DNA of 41,869 nucleotides from a virus. This document shows, piece after piece, positions 30,706 to 38,703 of this stretch; position 1 is the first letter of the stretch; each line of letters begins with the position of its first letter. The notes under the pieces were generated by a model. It ran no database searches. It worked only from the letters and a program-made list of their open reading frames with translations, and was not told the origin of the DNA. Location: positions 1 to 41,869 of IMG/VR virus record IMGVR_UViG_3300029813_000324. The stretch is one strand, 5' to 3'. The position numbers and the translations under genes were made by a program.

Positions 30706-31685
30706 TAATATTCACCAAACCAATATGCTTTGAATTGTTCAGGATAGTGAATTTCTACTTTAGCTTCAATGAATTCCTTAGAACTAATTGCAGATTTATC
30801 ATCTTTAAGAATTTCTAAATTAACATCAGCATTTACTAAATCGCAATGATTTTTATAATCATTATATTTTTGATGGGTACCCCGATTGACTGCTATTACA
30901 AATGGTAAATCCCTATGGATGCGATACCAATCAAAATCAATATTTAGAGGAGCATTCAGAGGGATGAACCCCTTCTCTCTTCGTTTGTGGTTATTACGTG
31001 AATGGTATAATCTCCCTTCGGGAGTGGCCAGCCATTTCTTTCTATATTCTTGAAAATGTTTTTTATTTGATTTGTGATATAGACATCTTTTGCTATTCAT
31101 TTCTATTCTATGTTCTGACCACCATCTTTTCTGATAATAATCATATTCTTTTTTATGGTTTTTTCTGAATTTGTAAATATTTTCTTTTTGATAGCTTTTT
31201 AAAATCCATCTTATAGTTCCTTCTGACGATGTTCCACATCTGGCGTAATCATAATTTTCGAGATTATCATTGCTTGAAATATATTTTTGTTTCATTGAAA
31301 TCTTTTCAGATATTCTTTCCATTGATTTTTTAATCCTAATGTCGTTTCCTTCTTTTTGAGAACGTATAGGAATATTATACAAATGCATATATTTCCGAAG
31401 TGTCGATGGGCTTACATTTAAATCTGAAGATGTTTCGGAAAGCGACAATTCTTGAAAAACATATCTTTCAATTATATCATCACACGTCAAATGTTTTCGC
31501 CAATGCTCTTTCTTTTCTATATCCCCTTCACTTTGTGTTCTTATTCTTATATCATAATATTTCATATTCGATTTTACACAGGAAACACTTGCGTTCAATT
31601 CCCTACCTGTAACCCGTAAGGAGAGTTTTTGTTGATTATATAATTCGTCTAATTTTTCTTCTTTCAATATCTTTCTAGGAATCAT
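30705..31685 (-). CDS. HTH plus repeat-type nuclease-like protein, copy 5 (core His pair lost)
   Basis: The protein has 326 residues. Two helix-turn-helix-like repeats occupy the first 115 residues (LSLRVTGRELNASVSCVKSN and LSLSETSSDLNVSPSTLRKY, each followed by YxIxIRxQxEG). A DYARCGTSSEGTIRW module and about four basic repeats follow. The core reads GFIPLNAP, FDWYRIHRDLPFVIAV and a later THQKYND. The His-His pair of the other copies is replaced by Tyr-Arg, so nuclease activity may be lost. It is inserted between portal and protease. Confidence 0.65.
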   Translation of the reverse strand: MIPRKILKEEKLDELYNQQKLSLRVTGRELNASVSCVKSNMKYYDIRIRTQSEGDIEKKEHWRKHLTCDDIIERYVFQELSLSETSSDLNVSPSTLRKYMHLYNIPIRSQKEGNDIRIKKSMERISEKISMKQKYISSNDNLENYDYARCGTSSEGTIRWILKSYQKENIYKFRKNHKKEYDYYQKRWWSEHRIEMNSKRCLYHKSNKKHFQEYRKKWLATPEGRLYHSRNNHKRREKGFIPLNAPLNIDFDWYRIHRDLPFVIAVNRGTHQKYNDYKNHCDLVNADVNLEILKDDKSAISSKEFIEAKVEIHYPEQFKAYWFGEY

Positions 31686-31688
31686 TTT

Positions 31689-32720
31689 CTATTTTGAATA
31701 TGGAATGGCAAGTTCGCTCGGAGGAACTATGCTTATTTTTGCTTCAGAATCTTTAAGTATCTGATTATTGATAGCATTTTGTAAAGTTTTCTGATAATAT
31801 TTAATAGTAAAAGTTAGCCATACGTTGCTACGAGCTTTGCTCGTTGCAAATGAACCCGATTTTGTGATTGCACCGATTATTTCTGCTGGTGTTCCAGCAC
31901 CTATTAAAATCGAATTCAATGACCAAGTCATATAATTTTCTAATTCGGGAATTGTACTTTTTGTATCTAGAACATTAATGTCTACCAAATCAGTTGAAAC
32001 GAATTCATTTTCAGAAACTAATGTTTTAAACTCTTTACCAATATTCTTACGTTCGTTTTCCGTAGGATATCTTCCCATCGAATCAGGTTTTACGACTATA
32101 TGAAATCTCGGCATATGACGAGAAATCGTTGTAGCTATATTTGATTCGATAATTCGTTTTCTATCGATAGCATTTTTACTCGCACCCAACAAGGGAAATC
32201 CGTATATTGAATCGGGTCTATTAAAGAATTGATTTTCAAATATATCATCATCGGAATATACTTTTTTCTGATATTCGTATGTAAAAGTTCCATCGCTTTT
32301 CTCTTCCTTTGTAACATCCAGTGGATATAATGGAGTTAGATTATGAAATTCCCCTATACGATTTTTAATGATTTTTGAAAATGAATTGCCAAATATTAAA
32401 GTATCTCTAACAATATCATACATTGAAGTCCAAGTTCTATCGAATGCACGTGTTAAACTTTTATATTCTATCGAATCCTCTGGTATTCCTTCAATTCTAA
32501 ATTCTTCTCCGAGAGAGAATGTTGATATTGCTTGAACAACTGCCCAAGTAGTTTCATCAACTTGATACAAATTCCATAATGCTTTTAATAAATTATCATC
32601 TCTATCTTTTTTGGATTCTTCGAATCCCTTTACTGCCCAATTCAATTTCTCGGAATTAACTCTATAATCAGAACTAATAGTTTCTTCTTCATCCGAAAAT
32701 CCTTTTAATGTAATCTTCAT
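31689..32720 (-). CDS. Portal protein
   Basis: The protein has 343 residues and the SPP1/HK97-type portal pattern: an N-terminal helical region, VDETTWAVVQAISTFSLGEE, then TWTSMYDIVRDTLIFGNSFSKII, LTPLYPLDVT and the family strand FFNRPDSIYGFPLLGASKN, followed by SILIGAGTPAEIIGA and a long stem helix. It forms the 12-subunit DNA channel at one capsid vertex. It is somewhat short, ending PSELAIPYSK soon after the stem; the missing part would be the crown. Position between terminase and protease is classical. Confidence 0.8.
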   Translation of the reverse strand: MKITLKGFSDEEETISSDYRVNSEKLNWAVKGFEESKKDRDDNLLKALWNLYQVDETTWAVVQAISTFSLGEEFRIEGIPEDSIEYKSLTRAFDRTWTSMYDIVRDTLIFGNSFSKIIKNRIGEFHNLTPLYPLDVTKEEKSDGTFTYEYQKKVYSDDDIFENQFFNRPDSIYGFPLLGASKNAIDRKRIIESNIATTISRHMPRFHIVVKPDSMGRYPTENERKNIGKEFKTLVSENEFVSTDLVDINVLDTKSTIPELENYMTWSLNSILIGAGTPAEIIGAITKSGSFATSKARSNVWLTFTIKYYQKTLQNAINNQILKDSEAKISIVPPSELAIPYSK

Positions 32721-32794
32721 TTAATTTCTTCTTTCAATTTAAGAATATTTGACAACCCAGCTAATCGTAATTTAATAATATCTATCCAAGACAT
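32717..32794 (-). CDS. Tiny ORF coupled to the portal gene
   Basis: An ATG at 32794 (or GTG at 32815) opens a frame MSWIDIIKLRLAGLSNILKL whose stop overlaps the portal ATG (ATGA). The MSW-x-x-I-I start echoes the MSWYSDLL peptides of the virion genes. A BRE/TATA-like element centred about 28 bases upstream would make the mRNA leaderless at this ATG. It may be a small protein or a translational lead for the portal. Confidence 0.4.
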   Translation of the reverse strand: MSWIDIIKLRLAGLSNILKLKEEIK

Positions 32795-32814
32795 ATCAAT
32801 TTTAACTTTAATCA

Positions 32815-32831
32815 CAATATATATACTTTCC
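32815..32831 (-). promoter_or_regulatory. Candidate BRE/TATA promoter of the portal operon
   Basis: On the minus strand this reads GGAAAGTATATATATTG: a purine-rich BRE-like part followed by TATATATA, the arrangement of archaeal promoters. A start 25 to 28 bases downstream falls at the ATG of the small coupled ORF. Confidence 0.5.
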
Positions 32832-32843
32832 ATACTTTACTAT
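32830..32843 (-). promoter_or_regulatory. Shared motif ATAGTAAAGTATGG, copy 2
   Basis: It is identical over 14 bases to 26470-26483 and lies directly upstream of the portal BRE/TATA element. The adjoining gap 32844-33021 holds no convincing gene, only A+T-rich DNA with another TATA-like ATATAAATA. Confidence 0.4.
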
Positions 32844-33021
32844 CATTTACAAATTTACTTTACTTTATTTTATTTCTACTTCTTTTATTTCATTTCTGGT
32901 TAATTCTATTTATATCAGATTACAAGGGATTAAAAATAAGAGAACCATTAAAAATAATAATTCCGTATTGCAATAAATGATTCTTATTATCGAATGAATT
33001 ATTTGGAACATAGATAAGAGT

Positions 33022-33219
33022 TTATTTCCAAGGCAAATCAATTTCTATTTTATGTTCAAACATATTACCTCTATTTGATATAATTATTTTACCACGAATA
33101 TTCCGAGCTTCTTCTACAGCGGTAAGCAATGTGATTGCATTTCTAATTACTTCTGATTGCGATGAAGCATTCATCTTATCTTTCAGAGTTTTGATTTTTT
33201 TAAGTACTTCCTTCGACAT
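33022..33219 (-). CDS. Ribbon-helix-helix DNA-binding protein
   Basis: The annotated frame from ATG 33219 gives 65 residues: SKEVLKKIKTLKDKM helix, SSQSEVIRNAITLL helix (the RHH signature S-x-S-E-V-I-R-x-A), then a C-terminal strand pair (KIIISNRG, EHKIEIDLPW). The DNA-contacting N-terminal strand of RHH proteins (NVHVKIQ) is encoded just upstream in the same frame, but no ATG, GTG or TTG precedes it before a stop, so initiation is at a non-standard codon (ATA is in frame) or the strand is lost. It is probably an autoregulator of the terminase/portal block. Confidence 0.65.
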   Translation of the reverse strand: MSKEVLKKIKTLKDKMNASSQSEVIRNAITLLTAVEEARNIRGKIIISNRGNMFEHKIEIDLPWK

Positions 33220-33254
33220 CTGTATTTTAACATGGACATTTTCTTCTTTATTTT

Positions 33255-34748
33255 TTATACGTTACTTATTCTCCACGCATCACCTGATGTTCTTTCACCT
33301 ACTCTTGTAAATGACCATAAGTTATCTGGTAATGGGTTACCACTTATCGAAGTCACATCTAATCCTCTTAGAGCCAAACTCAACGCCACTACTGTATCAT
33401 CATGTCCTCGTCCAGATGGCCCCATTTGTTTATGTTCACTATCATAATAAACATAACTACTTATTTCATTTATTAATTTAGGAAATTCATCGTTCACTAT
33501 ATTAAGTTTATTATTAAAAAATGCTAATATTAATCTATCGATTACAGATTTTTTTAGAATATCGTTATGCATTGATATACCTTCAATATTCAAATCTCGT
33601 AAATCTGAAAGAATCACATCACCAATATGCGAAGAATCAGCAATTATTTTGATTGGATTCCATTCTTTAACATATTTTCGTATCTTTGCAAATTGTATCG
33701 GCCAATCATCTTGAAATGTATCTACAAATTTAATATCACCTGTTTCAATATCTACAATCACAACTGCAGTGAAATCCATACTTCTACCAAAATCGATTCC
33801 CATAACCATATTCTTACTACTTTGATAATGTTCGCCTTTTGCTATCGATTGTAATAACAACTCATCGGGAATCACACGATTTGTTAAACTTCTGAATTCT
33901 GCACCATACAACTGTTCATACAATGCTGAATATCCACCTACTCTATACTCCTCTTCCTTATCTCTAAACACTTTCTTTGGGATCCAAAAACATTCCTCTG
34001 GTTCGAGTGGAACTTTAATAATATCTTCAGAAGCCCAAATATTTTGCATTACAATCGAATCAAGATATGGAGTTGAGGCCAAAATCTCAGTGCCACCTTG
34101 TGCAGCCATTTGTGAAAAGCTAGCATAGTAGGATTGTGCTTCCATGCGACCTATCTCATCCACGAGCAATAACGATGCATGCCAACCTGTTCTAGATTTT
34201 GGACTCTGAGGCATTGCTATAACTTTAGAATTTAATTTAGCTAATTTGATTTCGGTTTTTGATGCAGTTGCTTCTTGAGTTCCAACCATATATCTATTGA
34301 ATACTGAATCACCAATCCATTCTCTTAATCTTTCGATATGCATTTTTGATACTGCTTCTGATATTGAACCTATAACTGTTAAGCTATTTGGAAAATGCGT
34401 CATTTCAATAAAAGCCAACATATCCAGCATCACTGACTTTCCTGCGCCTGTACAACTTTTCATTATAATTCGTTTGTTATCACTTAATCCTAATCGAGCA
34501 GCTAAATAATGTTTAATGATTTGATATAACTTTTCACCACGAGGTCTAATCCATTTACCATCTTTATTTTTTGGAAATTGAGAATAGATTTCATAAATTT
34601 GTTTATTTATTGGAATATCACAAGCATCACAAAAAATTCTACCAAATTTGATTTCCTTTCCACAGCAGCAACATCTATATATTCGTGACTCCGTTTCTGT
34701 TTTTACTTCTCTATTATATTCCTGTGCTTTTGTAACTTCTTCTTTCAT
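33255..34748 (-). CDS. terL: Terminase large subunit
   Basis: The protein has 497 residues. The N-terminal CxxC pairs (C26-C29, C40-C43) suggest a zinc ribbon. The ATPase has Walker A SCTGAGKS (98-105) and Walker B LLLVDE (catalytic E198). The RNase H-like nuclease has GIDFGRSMDF (D319), IIADSS (D371) and GRGHDDTVVALSLA (D450/D451), so both engines are complete. It pumps DNA into the prohead through the portal and cuts it. The extra zinc ribbon at the N-terminus is unusual. It overlaps the upstream zinc-ribbon gene by 4 bases. Confidence 0.92.
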   Translation of the reverse strand: MKEEVTKAQEYNREVKTETESRIYRCCCCGKEIKFGRIFCDACDIPINKQIYEIYSQFPKNKDGKWIRPRGEKLYQIIKHYLAARLGLSDNKRIIMKSCTGAGKSVMLDMLAFIEMTHFPNSLTVIGSISEAVSKMHIERLREWIGDSVFNRYMVGTQEATASKTEIKLAKLNSKVIAMPQSPKSRTGWHASLLLVDEIGRMEAQSYYASFSQMAAQGGTEILASTPYLDSIVMQNIWASEDIIKVPLEPEECFWIPKKVFRDKEEEYRVGGYSALYEQLYGAEFRSLTNRVIPDELLLQSIAKGEHYQSSKNMVMGIDFGRSMDFTAVVIVDIETGDIKFVDTFQDDWPIQFAKIRKYVKEWNPIKIIADSSHIGDVILSDLRDLNIEGISMHNDILKKSVIDRLILAFFNNKLNIVNDEFPKLINEISSYVYYDSEHKQMGPSGRGHDDTVVALSLALRGLDVTSISGNPLPDNLWSFTRVGERTSGDAWRISNV

Positions 34749-35242
34749 TCTTTAATTAAAGAATCTATACTTTCAAATTCTATCTGGCAACAATCAAAAT
34801 TTCCACATTTCGGACAAACTTTATCAGAATATGCATCCCAACCGAATTCACCCGATTCCAATTCTGTGTGATAAAATTTGTTACCACAATCAAAACATTG
34901 CACTTTTGTAGGTGTATAATCAAATAAATATTTAGGTTCCGAAAACATGCTATAAATTGGTTGAATATCTCGTGTTATACGTTTTTCTGTAATAATCGGA
35001 TAATCAAAATTACTCCAACCTTTTAATAATTCCATTGCTTCTCTTTCTGAAATAGTATGTTTTTCATATTCGAATCTTTCACCGAGTCGTGTGATTAACC
35101 AATATTTATTGTTTTGAAAATTAATAATTTTTTCTTCTATTTCAACATTACCTTCGATATAACAACATGGTTCTCTTGGACTTCTTGGCCATTTTGGATT
35201 TTTACGAATTGAATCCCTATTAATTCTAATGAAATATTTCAT
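34745..35242 (-). CDS. Zinc-ribbon protein of unknown function, 165 aa
   Basis: The C-terminal third carries C-x2-C (QCFDCGNKF) and C-x2-C (VCPKCGNFDCC), a treble-clef or ribbon zinc site. The N-terminal part is a mixed domain with REPCCYIEGNVEIEEKIINF and KYWLITRLGERFEYEKH. It sits between putative small terminase and large terminase genes and is translationally coupled to the latter. A terminase accessory role is inferred from position. Confidence 0.6.
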   Translation of the reverse strand: MKYFIRINRDSIRKNPKWPRSPREPCCYIEGNVEIEEKIINFQNNKYWLITRLGERFEYEKHTISEREAMELLKGWSNFDYPIITEKRITRDIQPIYSMFSEPKYLFDYTPTKVQCFDCGNKFYHTELESGEFGWDAYSDKVCPKCGNFDCCQIEFESIDSLIKE

Positions 35243-35466
35243 TTCTTGAAATAAACTTCGAAAGGATTTATTCGTTTATCTCGTTCTTTTTCATCACTGT
35301 TAAGTAGATATATCAAACTCAATGTAAGAAACATTACTCCATATGAAAGTATGAATACTAATAAAAAATCATGAAATGTTACACCTATAAAAAGATGAAT
35401 TAAAGATTCTACAAATATCACAAATATAGCAAGAAACAAAGAACAAATCAAAAATTCTCTTTTCAT
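35239..35466 (-). CDS. Two-pass membrane protein, 75 aa
   Basis: The start ATG at 35466 overlaps the upstream stop (ATGA); a TTG six codons earlier is less likely. Two transmembrane segments (about residues 5-28 and 34-56: FLICSLFLAIFVIFVESLIH and LLVFILSYGVMFLTLSLIYL) are followed by a charged tail EKERDKRINPFEVYFKK. It is unknown why a membrane protein sits between terminase genes; a holin-like or superinfection role is possible. Confidence 0.55.
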   Translation of the reverse strand: MKREFLICSLFLAIFVIFVESLIHLFIGVTFHDFLLVFILSYGVMFLTLSLIYLLNSDEKERDKRINPFEVYFKK

Positions 35467-36119
35467 TTTTTCTTTACACTCCAAGGCATAGTGGAATCTT
35501 CAAAAATATAATTTTTGCATATCGCTTTTCTTTTTTCAACCATCTCATTAATCTTCTTATCGATATCGGACGCATATGACTTATCCAATTGCGGTAACGC
35601 TAAATTGATTTTCGTGATCTTATCGGCTATCGAAGCTAATTTCATAGCATCTTGTTCTTGTTTAGCTTTTTCTTCTAATATTTTTAATATTCTTTGGAGT
35701 TCATCGCGATGAAATGCAGTAAAATTTTCAGGTAAATCTTCAGTAATCTTTTTTATATCGTCTGCTTCTTTTTCTTTCGCTTTCATTTTTTCAAGTTCAA
35801 TATCATGATCAATTAAAGTATTCAAAGCCTGAATTATTGTCCATCCCCTTTCTTCTCGATGTTGTCGGAATCGTTCATTAGTAGGTACATTTGAAGGAAT
35901 ACCCCCAGTTTTACCATCCTCGTATAAGGGAATCGAAGCAAATTTTGGTTTATCCTTTTTGAATCGTGATTTAGTTACTTTTATGGGTTTTCTTTCACCT
36001 GATCTTATGGGAGCATCAGGAAATCTTTCACGATATTCTTTAAGCGTAATACCATGTTTTCCTAAATGTGTTGCTGTGATGAAATGAAACTGTTCATGAC
36101 AAATCTCGCACTCAATCAT
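35463..36119 (-). CDS. Putative terminase small subunit with N-terminal zinc finger
   Basis: The protein has 218 residues. The first 40 residues form a C2H2-like finger (CEICHEQFHFITATHLGKHG) followed by TLKEYRERFPDAP, a pattern seen in phage DNA-binding proteins. The rest is helical and charged with a coiled-coil stretch (LQRILKILEEKAKQEQDAMKL). Location two genes upstream of the large subunit and DNA-binding plus oligomerising architecture suggest the packaging-site recognition subunit. No direct family signature confirms it. Confidence 0.55.
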   Translation of the reverse strand: MIECEICHEQFHFITATHLGKHGITLKEYRERFPDAPIRSGERKPIKVTKSRFKKDKPKFASIPLYEDGKTGGIPSNVPTNERFRQHREERGWTIIQALNTLIDHDIELEKMKAKEKEADDIKKITEDLPENFTAFHRDELQRILKILEEKAKQEQDAMKLASIADKITKINLALPQLDKSYASDIDKKINEMVEKRKAICKNYIFEDSTMPWSVKKK

Positions 36120-36173
36120 TTAACTCTCATTTTAATTATTCTTCTATGTTATATCTATCCTCATCTCGTATTT

Positions 36174-37292
36174 TCACTTTGAATCACCAAATAATACATT
36201 CTGATAAACAGGAAAACTTTTTTTCTCGAAATCGAATTCAGAAACAATTCTATCTTTACAAATTTGTGGATTAATATTCATAGTTTTTAATTTTTTAAAT
36301 CCTCGTTTATATGCTTCGATATTGTTCGGTTCTGAATTTGAAAATGGAACTATTAATCCTTCTGTTCCATCTCTATAAATTTCACGAGTTGCCCCTCTAT
36401 CAAAACATAATGCTTTTGCACCAAAATATAACCCCTCTAAAATATCCCACTCGAGCGGGCCATCCCAAATTCCCGGATGTAATATTCCAGTAGCTCTTTT
36501 CAAATAATCTATCTTTTCGTCATAACTAGCATTAAAAATTATTTTTACATTATCTAACGAATCAGCAAGTTGTTTTAATGTACGAGCATAATGAGGCTCA
36601 TTACTAAATAAGGAATCACCAAGTAGAATGAAATTATCATTTGGATTTTCACGAGCAGTTTCAATACAAATGTGTGGAGCTTTAACTGTTGAAAAACGTG
36701 CTAAGAATAAATACAAATTTTCTTCTTTATCTTTTAAATCATAATCAGGATAATTTTCAAGAATCAGTCCTGAATATGCTTGATAGAAATTATGTCCAAG
36801 ATTTTTAAATTTCTCGCGCAATACCGACATTTGCCATTTTGAAATGCATATGATATTCTGTGGATAATTGGGTAAAGAAGTCAACTGGTCAGGATGATGA
36901 TCAAACGAATATGCAACTTTTGAAAAATCATCAGGTGTAACAGATTGTAAATATTTTAAATAACCAAAATGCGAATCCTCTAATACAGCATTGGACTTTT
37001 TAAGAATATCAAGATTTGTTATAACTTGATTTTTCTCACCTTCATATGGATGAAAACTATGTCCATCCCAACCTCGAAAATCGCCACTTAAAACGGTGAT
37101 GTTCTCATGGGATACGTGAGAACCACGTGGCGCAATAACATTTATCTTTACTCCCAAATCTGCAAATAGTTTTGCAATGGCAAAAGTTCGCGATTCTAAT
37201 GCATTATAAGATTTATATATATCATCATTGATTTCAAAAAAAGTCGGAAATATAATACTTAAAGTTAATTTTTCCCAGTTAATTTTTTTCAT
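36174..37292 (-). CDS. GT4-like glycosyltransferase (GT-B fold)
   Basis: The protein has 372 residues. The N-terminal domain has TFAIAKLFADLGVKINVIAP. The C-terminal nucleotide-sugar domain has LYLFLARFSTVKAPHICIET, the typical hinge-strand start of GT4 enzymes, KIIFNASYDEKIDYLKRATG, and WDGPLEWDILEGLYFGAKAL with the conserved E-x7-E-like region. It is a retaining sugar transferase, cytosolic. It lies upstream of the terminase genes and apart from the main glycan island, with another transferase as upstream neighbour. Confidence 0.75.
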   Translation of the reverse strand: MKKINWEKLTLSIIFPTFFEINDDIYKSYNALESRTFAIAKLFADLGVKINVIAPRGSHVSHENITVLSGDFRGWDGHSFHPYEGEKNQVITNLDILKKSNAVLEDSHFGYLKYLQSVTPDDFSKVAYSFDHHPDQLTSLPNYPQNIICISKWQMSVLREKFKNLGHNFYQAYSGLILENYPDYDLKDKEENLYLFLARFSTVKAPHICIETARENPNDNFILLGDSLFSNEPHYARTLKQLADSLDNVKIIFNASYDEKIDYLKRATGILHPGIWDGPLEWDILEGLYFGAKALCFDRGATREIYRDGTEGLIVPFSNSEPNNIEAYKRGFKKLKTMNINPQICKDRIVSEFDFEKKSFPVYQNVLFGDSK

Positions 37293-37308
37293 TCGGTTTT
37301 TTGGTATC

Positions 37309-37995
37309 CTAAATAAAATCTATGGTTTGTTGATTCCATACAATACATTCTCCAATATGACCAGAATCGATTGAAGGAGCATAAGTGACTTCAACCTTAG
37401 CTTCACATTGAAGTTTTAATAAGAAATAGAAATCCTCACTAACTTTCCAATAGTCCGATAATTCTTGATATTCCGAACTAAACAAATAAAAAGGTTTCTT
37501 TAATTTATCATATATCTCTCTTCGTACGAGAACTAAACCAAGTCCACTTAAAATCACACTACCATCTTTTTTAGGGAATTTTAAAATCTCATTTTGTTTA
37601 AAATCTATAGGAGCATCTCTTCTAAATGGAACTCTACTATGTTTAAATGCTTCGGGAAGACGCTGATTAGATGTCTCGTGATATCTAGCAACTACAACAT
37701 CTTTATCCAATTCTAACATTCTCTGAATCGTATTTGGTCGTAATACTATATCGGAATCGAGATGTAACAAATGAGTATAATCCGTATCTAAAAAATCATC
37801 AGCTAATTTTTCTCTCGCACTCGCTACTCCATGTGCATATTCTCTTTTCCAAATAGTATTTGGCGGTTGCCAAGTAGTTTCCCACGTCTGTTTCGCAATA
37901 TCATTAAGATATTTAAATGATGGAGTCCGAGGAATTGCTACAAACAATTTGACTCCCATTTGTGGCTCAATTTGCCATGCCATCGATGGAGGCAT
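37309..37995 (-). CDS. GT-A-fold glycosyltransferase
   Basis: The protein has 228 residues. The core shows KLFVAIPRTPSFKYLNDI, AHGVASAREKLADDFL, the metal-binding HLDSDIVLRPNTI and DVVVARYHE. After an acceptor loop, SGLGLVLVRREIYDKL and WKVSEDFYFLLKL follow the order of family-2-like transferases. The start overlaps the previous stop (TAATG). It likely works with the neighbouring GT4-like enzyme on a virion or host glycan, or on modified viral DNA bases; the target cannot be seen. Confidence 0.7.
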   Translation of the reverse strand: MPPSMAWQIEPQMGVKLFVAIPRTPSFKYLNDIAKQTWETTWQPPNTIWKREYAHGVASAREKLADDFLDTDYTHLLHLDSDIVLRPNTIQRMLELDKDVVVARYHETSNQRLPEAFKHSRVPFRRDAPIDFKQNEILKFPKKDGSVILSGLGLVLVRREIYDKLKKPFYLFSSEYQELSDYWKVSEDFYFLLKLQCEAKVEVTYAPSIDSGHIGECIVWNQQTIDFI

Positions 37996-38321
37996 TATTT
38001 TATCACCTTAAAATCTTTATCTTTAATTATTTTAATTAAAGTGTATTTAAAATCATTATCAAAACAATCAATTTCTGCACCAAGTGCGATTTCAGGGAAT
38101 TCTTCACTACCAATTAAAAATGCCCATGCATCACGTCTGATGTCATATTCAATATTAATAATATGATAATGGGCTGGCAATATAATTCGTTTGATTTCAT
38201 TTAATTTTGAATCGTTAGGTATAACGCAATTTAATATTTCTTCTTTAGAAATCCACAAAATTTTAAATCTTCGTTCCTTTCGAATTTTTTCATAATCACT
38301 TTGTTTCATTATATTATCCAT
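37995..38321 (-). CDS. Unknown protein, 108 aa
   Basis: A basic N-terminus (YEKIRKERRFKILWISKEEI) is followed by a compact mixed alpha/beta sequence (IKRIILPAHYHIINIEYDIR, AWAFLIGSEEFPEIALGAEI). The ATG at 38321 is preferred to a TTG one codon earlier. No family is recognised. It is coupled to the downstream transferase. Confidence 0.5.
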   Translation of the reverse strand: MDNIMKQSDYEKIRKERRFKILWISKEEILNCVIPNDSKLNEIKRIILPAHYHIINIEYDIRRDAWAFLIGSEEFPEIALGAEIDCFDNDFKYTLIKIIKDKDFKVIK

Positions 38322-38333
38322 CAATCCAATTGC

Positions 38334-38573
38334 TTAATATTCCAATTTAATTTTAAATATCTTATGTTTATCATCATCAGGTAAATTTTTATAATAATTT
38401 TGAAATATTTGTTTATCCAATTCATCTAATTCAAATAATAATCGATTGGAATCGATTTCTTTTAATTCCGCACCGAATTGAACTATCGAATCTTCTTTCT
38501 TGGTAAACGCATCAAAAAATAAAGCACTTATGTTTTTATATTTTCCATCATTCATATCTTGTTCTTCTTTCAT
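38334..38573 (-). CDS. Unknown small acidic protein, 79 aa
   Basis: The ATG at 38573 follows GGAAGGTGG; a GTG further upstream would add 13 residues. The protein is helical and acidic (MNDGKYKNISALFFDAF, RLLFELDELDKQIFQNYYKN) with no motif. It lies just downstream of the hairpin at 38629-38679, which may control this operon. Confidence 0.45.
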   Translation of the reverse strand: MKEEQDMNDGKYKNISALFFDAFTKKEDSIVQFGAELKEIDSNRLLFELDELDKQIFQNYYKNLPDDDKHKIFKIKLEY

Positions 38574-38628
38574 TTTAAAATGCCCACCTTCCACCCGCGT
38601 TTTGCATCGCACTACCTTTTTTTAAATG

Positions 38629-38679
38629 AGGAGATTAATTTCGCATCCCATGAAAAGCGATAAGCGAAACATTTCTCCT
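38629..38679 (-). promoter_or_regulatory. RNA hairpin that buries a ribosome site
   Basis: On the minus strand AGGAGA (38674-38679) and TTTCGC (38664-38669) pair with GCGAAA (38639-38644) and TCTCCT (38629-38634), giving 12 base pairs with a 4x4 internal loop and a 19-base apical loop. The first arm contains the GGAG of a short ORF beginning ATGTTTCGC. Another overlapping short ORF (38612-38683, MKEKCFAYRFSWDAK start) runs through it. A TATA-like ATAATATATATG lies just upstream. It may be a translational switch or operator. Confidence 0.45.
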
Positions 38680-38703
38680 TCATATATATTATCTCGCATT
38701 CCC

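Noticed and set aside
32903-33005. Hydrophobic 33-codon minus-strand ORF between the RHH and portal genes
   Set aside because: There is no ribosome site or coupling, it lies in low-complexity A+T-rich DNA, and it overlaps TATA-like elements.
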